Source of the DNA: Pararhizobium sp. IMCC21322
Lineage (GTDB): Bacteria > Pseudomonadota > Alphaproteobacteria > Rhizobiales > GCA-2746425
Assembly (NCBI RefSeq): GCF_030758295.1
Contig: NZ_CP132335.1
Coordinates: 1,898,412-1,962,411, forward strand
Direction: 5' to 3'
Length of the DNA stretch: 64,000 bases
The notes beneath the pieces are model-generated. The model had not been told where the DNA came from and ran no database searches. It worked only from the letters and a program-made list of their open reading frames with translations. Below, piece after piece: positions 8,375 through 18,665 of this stretch (positions are counted from its first letter, which is position 1; each line of letters opens with the position of its first letter). The position numbers and the translations under genes were made by a program.

Positions 8375-10225
8375 ATGATCATCCGACAATTGACGGAAGG
8401 CACCATAAACCGCATTGCCGCTGGCGAAGTGGTGGAGCGGCCTGCCAGTGTGGTCAAGGAACTGGTCGAAAACGCGATTGACGCTGAAGCGACCCGAATT
8501 GACATCGTCACCGCAAGCGGCGGCAAGACCATGCTCAGGGTTACCGATAATGGCGTTGGCATGAACGCGGATGACCTTGCACTGGCGGTTGAACGCCACT
8601 GCACCAGCAAGCTCAATGAAAATGATCTGTTCGATATTCAAAGCCTCGGCTTTCGTGGTGAGGCATTGCCGTCAATCGGCTCGGTCGCAGAATTATCCAT
8701 CAAGACCAGACAGCAAGGTGCAGACACTGGCTGGGCATTGACAATCGATGGTGGGCAGAAATCGGCTGTCAGCCCGACGGCACTGAATACGGGCACCCAG
8801 ATTGAAGCGCGGAACCTGTTTTTCACCACGCCAGCGCGCCTCAAGTTTCTGAAGAGCGATCGCGCTGAAACTTCAGCCATTACCGACGTGGTAAAGCGCC
8901 TGGCGCTGGCGCATCCCAACATCCGGTTTTCCCTGGCAGGACCAGACCGCACAGCACTCGATTATGGCGCAGCCAGTGGAGATGAGGCGCTCCTGTCGCG
9001 CATTACCCAGGTTATGGGAAAAGAGTTTCGTGACAATGCGGTTGCCATTGATGCGGTGCGCGAAGGTGTTCGACTTACCGGCTTTGCAGCCCTGCCAACC
9101 TTTAATCGCGCCAACACGCTTCAGCAGTTCTTCTTCGTCAACGGACGCCCTGTCCGGGACCGGCAATTGCTGGGTGCCTTGCGCGCAGCCTATTCCGATT
9201 TCCAGTCAAAACACCGCCATCCCGTGGCGGTTCTGTTTGTCGACATCGACCCACATCAGGTGGATGTCAATGTGCAACCCACCAAAGCCGATGTCCGCTT
9301 TCGGGATGCAGCGCTGGTGCGCGGCCTGATCATTGGCGCAATCCGCGAAGCGATGGCGGCAACCGGCCACCGCTCGGCCACCACAGGCGGCGCAGAGGCG
9401 CTGGCGCTGCTTCAGCGGCGTCACATTCCATCAACACGACCATCAGACTGGCAACAATCGGCTTTCAGGCCCGACTTTCAGGCTGCACCAGACGCGCGAG
9501 ACGCCATGCAGGGCGACAGGTTTGCTGAGCCCTCACAGGCTGCTTACGAGGCGTTTGGTGCCAATGCCGGCTTCGAGGGCTTTCAAAACCCGTCAGCCGA
9601 CACCAGGCCTATGCAGGCGGCGCAGTATGAACCAGAGGCGGCTCATCTGCCGCTGGGCGCAGCACGAGCGCAACTCCATGAAAATTATATTGTCGCCCAG
9701 ACCGAAGATGGTCTGGTTATCGTTGATCAGCATGCGGCCCATGAAAGGCTGGTCTATGAACGGCTGAAGGCCGCACTGGCAAAGAAAGAAGTCGCGACCC
9801 AGATGCTGTTGATACCTGATATCATTGATCTGCCGGAAGATGATGTGGATCGTCTGGAAGCACGTGCTGAAGAACTCAACCATCTGGGCCTGCATCTGGA
9901 ACGTTTCGGGCCAGGGGCCATCTGCGTGCGTGAAACACCCGCTCTGCTGGGCGACACGGATGTGGGCGGTCTGGTGCGCGATATTGCCGATGATCTAGCC
10001 GAACTGGACGCGTCCACACGGCTTGAGGAACGGCTGCATTTTGTGGCTGCAACCATGGCCTGCCATGGCTCTGTGCGCTCTGGCCGACGATTGAGAGCGG
10101 AAGAAATGAACGCTCTTTTGCGCGACATGGAGGCAACGCCAAACTCGGGGCAATGCAACCATGGGCGTCCGACCTATGTGGAGCTGAAACTGGCTGACAT
10201 AGAAAAACTGTTTGGGCGTCGCTGA
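8375..10225 (+). CDS. mutL: DNA mismatch repair protein MutL, endonuclease type
   Basis: A 616-residue GHKL ATPase that links mismatch recognition by MutS to strand removal. The N-terminal ATPase has the VENAIDA helix (31-37), DNGVGM (58-63), TSKL and GFRGEAL. The C-terminal dimerisation domain carries [12 protein letters not shown] (451-462), which fits the DQHA-x2-E-x4-E endonuclease motif. It also carries ACHGSVR (562-568) and CNHGRP (594-599), the zinc-site motifs of nicking MutL proteins. This is expected where MutH and Dam are absent. I place the start at ATG 8375 behind GGGAG rather than the in-frame GTG 8357, which lies just before that site. Confidence 0.97.
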   Translation: MIIRQLTEGTINRIAAGEVVERPASVVKELVENAIDAEATRIDIVTASGGKTMLRVTDNGVGMNADDLALAVERHCTSKLNENDLFDIQSLGFRGEALPSIGSVAELSIKTRQQGADTGWALTIDGGQKSAVSPTALNTGTQIEARNLFFTTPARLKFLKSDRAETSAITDVVKRLALAHPNIRFSLAGPDRTALDYGAASGDEALLSRITQVMGKEFRDNAVAIDAVREGVRLTGFAALPTFNRANTLQQFFFVNGRPVRDRQLLGALRAAYSDFQSKHRHPVAVLFVDIDPHQVDVNVQPTKADVRFRDAALVRGLIIGAIREAMAATGHRSATTGGAEALALLQRRHIPSTRPSDWQQSAFRPDFQAAPDARDAMQGDRFAEPSQAAYEAFGANAGFEGFQNPSADTRPMQAAQYEPEAAHLPLGAARAQLHENYIVAQTEDGLVIVDQHAAHERLVYERLKAALAKKEVATQMLLIPDIIDLPEDDVDRLEARAEELNHLGLHLERFGPGAICVRETPALLGDTDVGGLVRDIADDLAELDASTRLEERLHFVAATMACHGSVRSGRRLRAEEMNALLRDMEATPNSGQCNHGRPTYVELKLADIEKLFGRR

Positions 10226-10294
10226 TTGTAGTTTGGCCGGCTTGCCACGCGGCACTCCCTTCCGCTAAACCGCTTCACATAAGGGAGATATTTC

Positions 10295-11047
10295 ATGACA
10301 CAGAAAACAGCACTTGTAACAGGCGGCAGCTCAGGCATTGGCCGGGCCACCGCATTAAAGCTTGCAGGCGCAGGATACACAGTTGCTGTCTGTGGGCGGC
10401 GGATGGACGCACTGGAAGAGACAATTGCGCAAGGCAAAGACTTGCCGGGAACCATTATCGCCTCTGCCGCAGACGTGTCCGATGCGGCCTCGGTGGAAGC
10501 CCTGTTTACTGATTTGAAGGAACGCCTGCCACGGCTGGATGTCCTGTTCAACAATGCCGGGGTTTCCAGTCCCTCCACAAATTTTGGCGACGTCACATTC
10601 GACGATTGGCGCCGGGTTATGGGCATTAATCTCGATGGTATGTTTCTGGTTGCCAACAATGCTTATCGCTGGATGCGCGATCAGGAACCGCAAGGCGGAC
10701 GGATCGTCAATAATGGCTCCATTTCAGCCTATGTCCCGCGTCCGGGCTCGGTCTGTTATACCGCTTCCAAACATGCTGTTACCGGCCTGACGCGCACCAT
10801 TTCGCTGGACGGCCGCATCCATAATATTGCTTGTGGACAAATTGATATCGGCAATGCAGCGTCCGATATGACAGCTCATTTTGACAAGGGTCTTCCCCAG
10901 GCCGATGGCTCGGTAAAGCCAGAGCCGACCATGGATGTGGACCATGTGGCCAATGCGGTGCTGCAGATGGCAGAACTGCCCTTGAACGCCAATGTTCAAT
11001 TCATGAATATCATGGCCCGCGACATGCCATTCATCGGTCGCGGATAG
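10295..11047 (+). CDS. short-chain dehydrogenase/reductase, substrate unknown
   Basis: A 250-residue Rossmann-fold oxidoreductase of the classical SDR family. The cofactor motif TGGSSGIG is near residue 9, NNAG follows in the middle and the catalytic YTASK sits near 152. The arginine pair after the second strand (CGRRMD) suggests NADP preference, which is inference. It stands alone between mutL and the convergent ubiA, whose 3' end is 7 bp away. A GGGAGAT sequence before ATG 10295 provides the ribosome binding site. No neighbour reveals its substrate. Confidence 0.9.
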   Translation: MTQKTALVTGGSSGIGRATALKLAGAGYTVAVCGRRMDALEETIAQGKDLPGTIIASAADVSDAASVEALFTDLKERLPRLDVLFNNAGVSSPSTNFGDVTFDDWRRVMGINLDGMFLVANNAYRWMRDQEPQGGRIVNNGSISAYVPRPGSVCYTASKHAVTGLTRTISLDGRIHNIACGQIDIGNAASDMTAHFDKGLPQADGSVKPEPTMDVDHVANAVLQMAELPLNANVQFMNIMARDMPFIGRG

Positions 11048-11054
11048 ATAAAAC

Positions 11055-11993
11055 CTAAAACAGGGTTTCCAGCACCAGGCCTGCGAACAACAGCAGGCCT
11101 GCATTGCGGTTGGAGCGGAACTGCATCAGGCAGCGCTCGGAATTATCCGGCTGAAGGGTGGCAATCTGCCAGCCCAGATGCACGCTGAAACCTGTCAGGC
11201 CCAGGGCTGCATAAGTGCCGCCACCGGAAGCGAAGATTGCGATGGCAGCAAACAAAATGGCGCTACCAAAGAAAATTCCGATGATCATTTGAGAATTGTC
11301 ACCAAAGGTGCGGGCCGTTGAGCGCACACCGATCAAAGCGTCATCTTCCTGATCTTGATGCGCATAAATTGTGTCATAGCCGATGGTCCACATAATGGCT
11401 GCGACATAAAGGCTATAAGGTGCCAGTTGGTTCAACTCACCATAGCGTGCGGCAAAGCCCATCAGCGCGCCCCAGGAAAACGCCAAGCCCAGAACGATCT
11501 GGGGCCAGTTGGTAATGCGTTTCATAAACGGATAGATGGCGATGATCGGCAGCGACGCGAGCCCAAGATAAATCGCAAACTGGTTGAATTGCAGCAACAC
11601 CAGAAAACCGGCAAGCGCCTGCAAAACCAGAAAAATAACGGCCTGCTTGACCGTCACTTGCCCTGATGGCAAGGGCCGGGAACGGGTGCGGGCCACCTTC
11701 GCATCGATATTGCGGTCCACCAGATCATTAAACGTGCACCCGGCACCACGCATGGCAATTGCGCCAATGAAAAACAGCACAAGATGCCACACATTTAAAT
11801 GCGTATTGGCGGCATTGGCGGCCAGCGCAACGGACCACCAGCAGGGCAGCAGCAGCAGCCACCAGCCAATAGGGCGGTCCCATCGGGCCAGGCGCGCATA
11901 GGGGCGCAGCCACTCTGGAGCAGTGGTATCAACCCAATGGCCGCTAACCGCGTCAGCAACGCTTTCCTGCAGATGATCTGTTGTCTCATTCAT
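11055..11993 (-). CDS. ubiA: 4-hydroxybenzoate polyprenyltransferase
   Basis: A 312-residue integral membrane prenyltransferase that attaches the polyprenyl tail to 4-hydroxybenzoate in ubiquinone synthesis. The first aspartate-rich motif is NDLVDRNID (89-97) and the second is YDTIYAHQDQEDD near 205-217. Both bind the Mg-diphosphate of the prenyl donor. Eight to nine hydrophobic segments are visible. It is divergent from purD, with about 140 bp between the starts, and convergent with the SDR gene downstream. Confidence 0.96.
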   Translation of the reverse strand: MNETTDHLQESVADAVSGHWVDTTAPEWLRPYARLARWDRPIGWWLLLLPCWWSVALAANAANTHLNVWHLVLFFIGAIAMRGAGCTFNDLVDRNIDAKVARTRSRPLPSGQVTVKQAVIFLVLQALAGFLVLLQFNQFAIYLGLASLPIIAIYPFMKRITNWPQIVLGLAFSWGALMGFAARYGELNQLAPYSLYVAAIMWTIGYDTIYAHQDQEDDALIGVRSTARTFGDNSQMIIGIFFGSAILFAAIAIFASGGGTYAALGLTGFSVHLGWQIATLQPDNSERCLMQFRSNRNAGLLLFAGLVLETLF

Positions 11994-12135
11994 GGGGCGG
12001 ACAAATGGCTTGCAATCGCCAATCCGTCAAGCATTTAACGTGGTTCATCCTGGCTTTACCCATAGGTATCGGCGTGTTAACCGCACACATGAAGCCGGAT
12101 TCGAGACCGGAGAGTGCAGGCGAAAGATTGCTATT

Positions 12136-13398
12136 ATGAATGTTTTTCTCATCGGACATGGTGGACGCGAGCATGCTCTGGGCTGGAAACTGGCTCAATC
12201 CCCCTCGTTGACGCAGCTCTGGTCCACCGGCGCAAATCCCGGCCTTTTGGCGCTGAGCCAGCCAAGCCATGTTGATATGGCGGATCATGATGCAATTGTC
12301 GCCTTCTGCAAGGCCAATAGTATTGATCTTGTGGTTGTTGGCCCGGAAGTTCCGCTGGTGGCAGGCCTTGTAGATGATCTGGCCGCTGCCGGTATTGCAG
12401 CTTTTGGTCCGGGGCGGGAAGCCGCGCAGTTGGAAGGCTCCAAACATTTTACCAAAGCCTTGTGTGACGAAGCCAATATTCCAACGGCTGGCTTTGGGCA
12501 TTTTTCCAATCTGGAAGACGCCAGAGCCTATGTCGCAGAGCAGGGCGCACCGATTGTCATAAAAGCCGATGGTCTGGCTGCCGGAAAGGGCGTGACCGTT
12601 GCCATGACGGACGACGAGGCAGACGTTGCCCTTCGGGACTGTTTCGATGGACAGTTTGGTGACGCAGGTGCAAGCGTGGTGATTGAGGAGTTCCTGGAAG
12701 GCGAAGAAGCCAGCATCTTCATTCTGTGCGATGGGGAAAATATGGTGCCGATGGCCAGTGCGCAGGACCACAAACGTGTTGGCGAGGGTGACACCGGCCC
12801 AAATACAGGTGGGATGGGCGCTTATTCACCGGCTCCAGTCGTAAGCGACGCCGTTCTGGAACAGACTTTGCAAACGATTATTGCGCCAACATTGAAAACA
12901 CTGGCTGCCCGTGGCACGCCCTACCGAGGCGTGTTGTATGCAGGGCTGATGATCAACGAGAATGGTCCGAAACTGATTGAATATAATTGCCGGTTCGGCG
13001 ATCCTGAATGTCAGGTACTGATGATGCGTATGCAAAGCGATCTGTTGCCATTGTTGAGCGCCAGCGCAACTGGCAGTCTCAAAGATGCCGCCATTGACTG
13101 GCATGATGATCCGGCAATGACGGTCGTCATGGCATCCAACGGCTATCCCGGTTCCTACGGCAAGGGCAGCATCATCTCAGGCCTTGAGGCTTTGACGGAT
13201 CAGGAAAATGTGGTGGTGTTTCATGCCGGGACCAAAGAAGTGAATGACCAGATCCTGGCTGATGGCGGCCGTGTTCTGACCGTAACCGCCCGTGCGGACA
13301 CGATCAAAGCGGCACAGCAACGAGCCTATGAGGCCGTTGACAGGATTGACTGGCCGGAAGGGTTCTGCCGCCGTGATATTGGCTGGCGTGCCGTGTGA
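12136..13398 (+). CDS. purD: phosphoribosylamine-glycine ligase
   Basis: A 420-residue ATP-grasp enzyme of purine synthesis that joins glycine to 5-phosphoribosylamine. The N-terminal [19 protein letters not shown] block and the ATP-grasp motifs ([42 protein letters not shown]) are complete. The open frame runs further upstream, but homology begins at ATG 12136, so I use that start. The patatin-like gene follows in the same direction after 24 nt. Confidence 0.97.
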   Translation: MNVFLIGHGGREHALGWKLAQSPSLTQLWSTGANPGLLALSQPSHVDMADHDAIVAFCKANSIDLVVVGPEVPLVAGLVDDLAAAGIAAFGPGREAAQLEGSKHFTKALCDEANIPTAGFGHFSNLEDARAYVAEQGAPIVIKADGLAAGKGVTVAMTDDEADVALRDCFDGQFGDAGASVVIEEFLEGEEASIFILCDGENMVPMASAQDHKRVGEGDTGPNTGGMGAYSPAPVVSDAVLEQTLQTIIAPTLKTLAARGTPYRGVLYAGLMINENGPKLIEYNCRFGDPECQVLMMRMQSDLLPLLSASATGSLKDAAIDWHDDPAMTVVMASNGYPGSYGKGSIISGLEALTDQENVVVFHAGTKEVNDQILADGGRVLTVTARADTIKAAQQRAYEAVDRIDWPEGFCRRDIGWRAV

Positions 13399-13422
13399 TG
13401 GCAATTGTGAGGCTTTAGAGAC

Positions 13423-14265
13423 ATGCGTCAGACAGTCCCTGTTTCACTTGCTCTTGGCGGTGGTGGCGCTCGTGGATTGGCGCACATTGTCGTTCTGGAA
13501 GCCCTGGATGATCTGGGCATCCAGCCAAGAGAGATTTCCGGGGCATCAATCGGGGCCATTGTGGGTGCCGGATATGCCAGCGGTCTGAGCGGAAAAGATA
13601 TTCGCGAAGCTGTGCTGGCCCTGTTCTCAAACCGTGGAAAAACCATTCAGCTGTTGTGGCAAATGCGCGGCAAACGCGTTTTGCCCAAAATGTCTTTGAC
13701 TGATGTTGATCCATTGCTGGTTCTGAATACCTTTGTCGGCAATCTGATCCCACAAGATTTTGACCAGCTGAAAATTCCGTTGACCGTCGTCGCCACGGAT
13801 TTTTATGGCTGGAGCGAAAAGGTATTTAAAACCGGCGATTTGCGGCAGGCTGTTGCTGCTTCCATTGCCATTCCGGTGCTGTTTTCCCCGGTCAGGATTG
13901 ACGGCCGTATTCTTGTTGATGGCGGATTCGTCAATCCTTTGCCGTTTGATCATCTGCCCCCGGAGGATCTGTGTATCGCCGTGGACGTCGTCGGGGGCCC
14001 AAAAGCACCATCCGTTAAAGATGCCGGGCAACAGCCCCCAATGCCGGCAATGAAAGAAATGATTTTCGGCAGCACCCAGCTTCTGATGCAATCCATCGTT
14101 TCGGAAAAACTGAAAAGCCGACGTCCGGCCATTCTGTTTCACCCGCAGATCGAGGAATTCGGTGTACTTGATTTTCTGGATGCCAACAAAATCCTGGAGG
14201 CAGCAGAGCGCGATCGTGACACTATCAAACGCACCATTGTGGAAAAGCTGGAAAGTTATCTCTAA
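13423..14265 (+). CDS. patatin-like phospholipase family protein
   Basis: A 280-residue serine hydrolase of the patatin/RssA type. It has the oxyanion-hole motif GGGGAR (12-17), the nucleophile elbow GASIG with S42, and the catalytic aspartate in DGG near 166. No signal peptide is seen, so it should act in the cytoplasm or at the inner membrane face on acyl esters; the lipid substrate is not known. It follows purD by 24 nt and its last 4 bases overlap the convergent tadA. Confidence 0.92.
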   Translation: MRQTVPVSLALGGGGARGLAHIVVLEALDDLGIQPREISGASIGAIVGAGYASGLSGKDIREAVLALFSNRGKTIQLLWQMRGKRVLPKMSLTDVDPLLVLNTFVGNLIPQDFDQLKIPLTVVATDFYGWSEKVFKTGDLRQAVAASIAIPVLFSPVRIDGRILVDGGFVNPLPFDHLPPEDLCIAVDVVGGPKAPSVKDAGQQPPMPAMKEMIFGSTQLLMQSIVSEKLKSRRPAILFHPQIEEFGVLDFLDANKILEAAERDRDTIKRTIVEKLESYL

Positions 14266-14720
14266 CGTTTTTGGCTGAAAAAAACCTTCAACAGATCAGC
14301 AGCTTTGGCCGCGCCAATGCCACCATAAATTTCAGGTACATGGTGGCAGGTCGGATGTGAAAAATAGCGAATGCCGCTTTCCGCTCCGCCGGATTTTTCA
14401 TCCTGAGCGCCGTAATAAAGCCGCCCGATGCGGGCAAATGAAATGGCCGCAGCGCACATGGGGCAGGGCTCCAGCGTGACATAGAGATCGCACCCGGTCA
14501 GTCTTTGGCTGCCAAGTTCCGCCCCTCCGGCGCGAATGGTCAGCAATTCTGCGTGGGCGGTCGGGTCATTCAGTTCCAATGTTCGGTTTCCAGCGCGGGC
14601 GATAATCTGATTATCCTTGACAAGAACCGCGCCGACCGGCACTTCCCCGCGATCAGCAGCGCTCTGTGCTTCCTCGAAAGCCAAATCCATGTAACTGTTG
14701 AACATCTTCGTTCTCATCAT
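14262..14720 (-). CDS. tadA: tRNA-specific adenosine deaminase (A34 to inosine)
   Basis: A 152-residue zinc deaminase that converts the wobble adenosine of tRNA-Arg(ACG) to inosine. The zinc/catalytic motif HAE is at 56-58 and PCPMC at 85-89, as in cytidine-deaminase-fold enzymes. A start five codons later (MFNSYM, 14705) is also possible; neither has a strong ribosome binding site. It is divergent from rluB with only 16 bp between the longest starts, so their promoters must overlap, and convergent with the patatin-like gene. Confidence 0.95.
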   Translation of the reverse strand: MMRTKMFNSYMDLAFEEAQSAADRGEVPVGAVLVKDNQIIARAGNRTLELNDPTAHAELLTIRAGGAELGSQRLTGCDLYVTLEPCPMCAAAISFARIGRLYYGAQDEKSGGAESGIRYFSHPTCHHVPEIYGGIGAAKAADLLKVFFSQKR

Positions 14721-14736
14721 TTAACACCGGACACTT

Positions 14737-15813
14737 ATGACATCTGATCAGGAAAAAGGCGACCGCATTGCAAAGGTCATGGCCCGTGCAGGATTATGCT
14801 CCCGCCGTGATGCCGAGCGCTGGATTGCCGATGGACGGGTGTCGGTAAATGGCACCAAGCTGACCAGCCCTGCTGTGGTGGTCGGGCCAAAGGATACCAT
14901 TCTCGTCGATGATACTCCGCTGCCGCTGAAAGACCGCACTCGGCTTTGGCTTTATCACAAGCCGAAGGGTCTGGTCAGTTCAAACAAGGATTCAGAAGGC
15001 CGTCCCACAGTTTTTGCGAATTTGCCCAAGGGAATGCCAAGGGTCATCAGCATCGGACGCCTTGATATCAATACCGAAGGCCTGCTGCTACTGACCAATG
15101 ATGGTGCATTGGCGCGGCATCTGGAATTGCCCAGCACCGGGTGGCTGCGACGCTATCGCGTGCGCGCCTTCGGCAGAATTACCCAGGCTGAATTGGACAA
15201 GCTGGCAGACGGTATTGCCATTGAAGGCATTCTCTATGGGGGCATTGAAGCCCAGTTGGAGCGGGAGCAGGGGTCGAATATATGGCTGACCCTGGGGCTG
15301 CGCGAGGGTAAGAACCGGGAAGTCAAAAAAATCCTCGAGCATCTTGGCCTTGTCGTGAACCGCCTTATCAGGATTTCATATGGTCCCTTTCAATTGGGTG
15401 ATCTGGAAACTGGTCTGACGCGGGAGATTAAAAGCCGCATGTTGCGTGATCAGTTAAGTGAGGGATTGGTTGCCGAATTGGGATTGAGCTTTCACGGCCC
15501 GGACAATGTGGAAGAAGAAGCAAGTTCTGCTCCCAAACGCCTGAAACCAAACGCGGCAAAACCTGATCAGAGATCCGGTGCCAATGCCCGCACCGAGCAG
15601 AAAAGAAAACCCAAGAAGCGCGATCGGAAAGCCGAGGCTCTGGAGCATATGAGCACCTCGAAGCCACCCATATCCAGCGGAAAAAAGTCAGGTTCCGGAC
15701 AACCTTCGCAAAATAGGCCTTCGCAAAACCGGCCATCGCAAGACAAACCATCCCAGAACAGGCGCCCCGGTGGCAAACCTGCAGGAGGGCCGCGTGCGGA
15801 TCGTCGCCGGTAA
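14737..15813 (+). CDS. rluB: RluB/RsuA-type 23S rRNA pseudouridine synthase
   Basis: A 358-residue pseudouridine synthase. An N-terminal S4 RNA-binding domain (about 8-60) is followed by the catalytic domain with GRLDINTEGLLLLTNDG, which holds the catalytic aspartate. RluB makes pseudouridine 2605 (E. coli numbering) in 23S rRNA. Beyond residue ~250 the protein has a basic disordered tail rich in K, R, P, Q and N. That tail ends in short repeats of the form SQNRP/SQDKP and would be expected to bind RNA nonspecifically. The last 20 bases overlap the start of rsmD. Confidence 0.93.
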   Translation: MTSDQEKGDRIAKVMARAGLCSRRDAERWIADGRVSVNGTKLTSPAVVVGPKDTILVDDTPLPLKDRTRLWLYHKPKGLVSSNKDSEGRPTVFANLPKGMPRVISIGRLDINTEGLLLLTNDGALARHLELPSTGWLRRYRVRAFGRITQAELDKLADGIAIEGILYGGIEAQLEREQGSNIWLTLGLREGKNREVKKILEHLGLVVNRLIRISYGPFQLGDLETGLTREIKSRMLRDQLSEGLVAELGLSFHGPDNVEEEASSAPKRLKPNAAKPDQRSGANARTEQKRKPKKRDRKAEALEHMSTSKPPISSGKKSGSGQPSQNRPSQNRPSQDKPSQNRRPGGKPAGGPRADRRR

Positions 15814-16363
15814 GTTCAAGGGACGGCGGCTGACTGAGCCAAAATCCGATGCCATTCGCCCAACCAGCGATCGGGCGCGGGAGACCATGTTCAACATTCT
15901 CCAGCATGGCTGCAATGTGACGTTTGACGGGGCTCGTATTCTGGATCTGTTTGCAGGAACCGGCGCGCTTGGCCTTGAAGCCCTGTCACGCGGCGCGGCA
16001 TTCTGCCTGTTCGTTGAAGAGGCGGCTGAAGCGCGGGCGCTCATCCGCACCAATGTCGAGACGTTCGGGCAAATGGGCCACACCAAGATATACCGGCGCG
16101 ATGCCACCAGTCTTGGGGCCTCCGAGGGGCTTGGGAAATTTGATCTGGCGTTGCTTGACCCGCCCTATGACAAGGGATTGGGTGAAGCTGCCTTGCAAGC
16201 CCTGGCACAAGGGGGCTGGCTCCGCGCCGATGCAATTGTTGTTCTTGAGGAGCGCCGGGGCAATACGATAGCTACCCCGGCGGAATTTGAAACACTTGAT
16301 CAGCGCGAGCTTGCTGACACGCAAATGCTGTTTTTGCAGTATACCGGATCTGCCGCTGCGTAG
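15794..16363 (+). CDS. rsmD: 16S rRNA (guanine966-N2)-methyltransferase
   Basis: A 189-residue SAM-dependent methyltransferase. The start of homology is MRIVAGKFKGRRL, which corresponds to GTG 15794 preceded by AGGAGG at 15783-15788; the frame opens 8 codons earlier without such a site. Visible motifs are RPTSDRARETMFNIL, the SAM-binding DLFAGTGALGLEALSRGA, and the catalytic DPPY near residue 122. It overlaps rluB by 20 bases, so the two rRNA-modification enzymes are probably translationally coupled. Confidence 0.95.
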   Translation: MRIVAGKFKGRRLTEPKSDAIRPTSDRARETMFNILQHGCNVTFDGARILDLFAGTGALGLEALSRGAAFCLFVEEAAEARALIRTNVETFGQMGHTKIYRRDATSLGASEGLGKFDLALLDPPYDKGLGEAALQALAQGGWLRADAIVVLEERRGNTIATPAEFETLDQRELADTQMLFLQYTGSAAA

Positions 16364-16366
16364 CCT

Positions 16367-17002
16367 TTAATGCCTGGCGATGATTTCCGAAGCTGGCGAG
16401 AACATCACGACATTAGATCCTTGTATGCCGATTTGACGCTTGGTATGAAACCGCGTGCGGCGTTTTGCTAGCGAATTCCCGAAGCGGCGCGGCAAGGGTT
16501 CGGATTTTGAAACATCCAAAGCGCCCGGTGGAACGACAATGTTTCCTTCAAGGTCGATCAACCTCAATGGCAGGTTCAGCATCTGGCTCCATGCCGCCCA
16601 GTCGACCGCAAGGTGTTCCGGACACTCAGCCTCTGCCAGCACAATGTTCAAATCTGCATCATTATGAACCAGTTCCAGCCGCGCAAATATGCGGTGGTCG
16701 CCCTCATAGGAGGACAGAATTCTGACAGCCACCATTTCGTAATTTTTGATGTTGGCTTTTACGTTAAGTTCCAGGCCGCAACTCAGGCGGTGACGAATAA
16801 CAACCCGCTCTGCATCCAGATGAACCAGGCCCAGCGCATCAGTCGGGCCGCTATAGGGAACATTCCTTGGATCAATCCGGTTACGCAAGGTATAGAGCGG
16901 CTTTTGTTTGGGGCAGTCCGGCTCCTGATGACCTTCACAAATGTTGTCATTTGCGTAAGCCTTGTCCGCTGCAACGATGCCAATGAAATTTCTTACGTTC
17001 AC
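16367..17002 (-). CDS. DUF6101-like protein of unknown function
   Basis: A 211-residue soluble protein without signal peptide or membrane segment. Its middle part reads like a beta-rich domain (RVVIRHRLSCGLEL, VAVRILS, FARLELVHND) and the C-terminus is basic (RRFGNSLAKRRTRFHTKRQ). I associate it with the alphaproteobacterial DUF6101 family from memory of that pattern, with moderate confidence. Its 3' end is 4 bp from the convergent rsmD. It faces pmbA across a 298-bp intergenic region. Confidence 0.65.
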   Translation of the reverse strand: MNVRNFIGIVAADKAYANDNICEGHQEPDCPKQKPLYTLRNRIDPRNVPYSGPTDALGLVHLDAERVVIRHRLSCGLELNVKANIKNYEMVAVRILSSYEGDHRIFARLELVHNDADLNIVLAEAECPEHLAVDWAAWSQMLNLPLRLIDLEGNIVVPPGALDVSKSEPLPRRFGNSLAKRRTRFHTKRQIGIQGSNVVMFSPASEIIARH

Positions 17003-17300
17003 AGTTGACCCTCAAATGAGTTTGTGATGATTTTTGTGAGGGGAGAATTGCGCCAAATCCGTTCAGGTGTTCCTAAGTTTTCTGGTTAAAAAATTGTTGT
17101 TTTACAGTAGGTTACTTGATGGTGTATGGAGCTTGTAAAAATGTATGTGTTTTGGTTCCATGTCCTAAACGCTGGGCGGCATCAGGACGCGGTCTTGCGG
17201 ACGCTGAACTGAGTCCCTAAACACATTCTATTGAGTCCCTGATGACAAGCTGGGACACACGCCCTTTTAGCCAACACAGCCAGAGAACTGCTTTTTGCAC
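17003..17300. other. intergenic region between DUF6101 gene and pmbA
   Basis: This 298-bp gap holds the divergent promoters. The left two thirds are AT-rich. The right part has a direct repeat of TGAGTCCCT at 17210-17218 and 17232-17240, spaced by two helical turns. No RNA gene or small reading frame stands out. Confidence 0.5.
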
Positions 17301-18665
17301 ATGAGCGAAACCGAACCGGTCGAACCGGACCTTCAGCAACTGACCGATGATGCAAATATGCTTATCACCAAGGCGTTGGCAGCAGGTGCGGATGCTGCAG
17401 ATATTGTAATTTCCAAATCCGGATCGCTGAGCGTTTCCGCGCGTCTCGGCAAAGTGGAAAACACGGATCAGTCAGAAAATGATGGCCTGTCTCTACGGGT
17501 TTTTCGTGGAAAACGTGTTGCCTCTGTGGCAGCCAAGGCCGGTCTTATCCGACAGGAAGGCGATGCCCTGATTGAGCGCGCGCTTGCCATGGCTGGCTCG
17601 TCCCCCGAAGACCCCCATGCGCAACTGATGGATGCAGATCAAATTGCAACTTCCTGGCTGGATCTGGACATGTACGATCATGAGATCGTGTCGGCCGACG
17701 AACTGGCCGAGGCGGCTCTTGCATTGGAGCAGATTGCCCTTGATGTGGATGGCATTGCCAATTCCATTGGCGCATCAGCCGCCTGCGGCGTTGGTGGCAT
17801 GGTGCTGGCAACCTCAAATGGTTTTTCTGGTGCCTATCTGGGAACACGGCATTCACGTTCAGTCTCTGTTGTGGCGGGATACGGCACAGCCATGGAGCGC
17901 GATTATGATTATGACAGCCGCACCCATTTGGCGGATATGCGCACGCTGGAAGATATCGGTCAGACCGCAGCGAAGCACACTCTGGAACGGCTGAATCCTC
18001 GGAAAGTCGAAACCCAGACTGTTCCAGTTCTGTTTGACAAACGCGTTTCCGCGAGCTTTTTGGGGCATCTCTCGGGTGCCATCAACGGAGCCGGGATTGC
18101 ACGTGGCTCCAGCTTTCTGAAAGACCGGCTTGGTGAGCAGATATTTCGCTCTGAAGTGACCATTCGTGACAATCCGCTTTTATCCCGGCGGGCCGGATCA
18201 AGGCCCTTTGACGCTGACGGCCTTTCGCAAGGTCCGTTGGATCTGGTGGAAGACGGCGTGTTGAAAACCTGGCTTCTGGATGGCTATAGCGCGCGGGAAC
18301 TGGATCTTTCATCCAATGGACGTGCGTCCTTTGCCGGTAGCGGCACGCGGCCATCAGCGACAAATCTGTGGATGGAACCCGGTCAAGATGCACCGGAAGA
18401 CATGATCAAAGCCATGGAAAAAGGGCTGATTGTGACGGATTTCATCGGCCATGGCGCAAATCTCGTCACAGGTGATTACAGCCGTGGCGTGTCCGGTTTT
18501 TGGGTGGAAAATGGAGAAATTGCATTTCCGGTCAGCGAATTGACCTTGGCAGGTTCTCTGCCATCAATCTTTGCAGAACTGGTGCCTGCTGATGATCTGG
18601 AAATCCGCGGCGCAACAAATGCGCCATCCCTTTATGTAGAAGGTTTGACCCTTGCCGGACGCTAA
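17301..18665 (+). CDS. pmbA: TldD/PmbA family metalloprotease-like protein
   Basis: A 454-residue protein of the PmbA (TldE) family. With TldD it forms a heterodimer that degrades small modified peptides; in E. coli it matures microcin B17. PmbA itself lacks the zinc site. Family features seen are the early RLGKVEN and SLRVFRGKRVASVA segments, ATSNGFSG in the middle and LPSIFAEL near the end. I use ATG 17301, two codons after the first possible start. It heads a plus-strand run that leads through the phosphatase and DUF4170 genes into lipid A functions; the order is typical of Hyphomicrobiales. Confidence 0.93.
   Translation: MSETEPVEPDLQQLTDDANMLITKALAAGADAADIVISKSGSLSVSARLGKVENTDQSENDGLSLRVFRGKRVASVAAKAGLIRQEGDALIERALAMAGSSPEDPHAQLMDADQIATSWLDLDMYDHEIVSADELAEAALALEQIALDVDGIANSIGASAACGVGGMVLATSNGFSGAYLGTRHSRSVSVVAGYGTAMERDYDYDSRTHLADMRTLEDIGQTAAKHTLERLNPRKVETQTVPVLFDKRVSASFLGHLSGAINGAGIARGSSFLKDRLGEQIFRSEVTIRDNPLLSRRAGSRPFDADGLSQGPLDLVEDGVLKTWLLDGYSARELDLSSNGRASFAGSGTRPSATNLWMEPGQDAPEDMIKAMEKGLIVTDFIGHGANLVTGDYSRGVSGFWVENGEIAFPVSELTLAGSLPSIFAELVPADDLEIRGATNAPSLYVEGLTLAGR

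Noticed and set aside
15714-15770. short repeats near the rluB end as a possible CRISPR-like array
   Set aside because: They are codon-phased repeats in a coding sequence, with no spacers.
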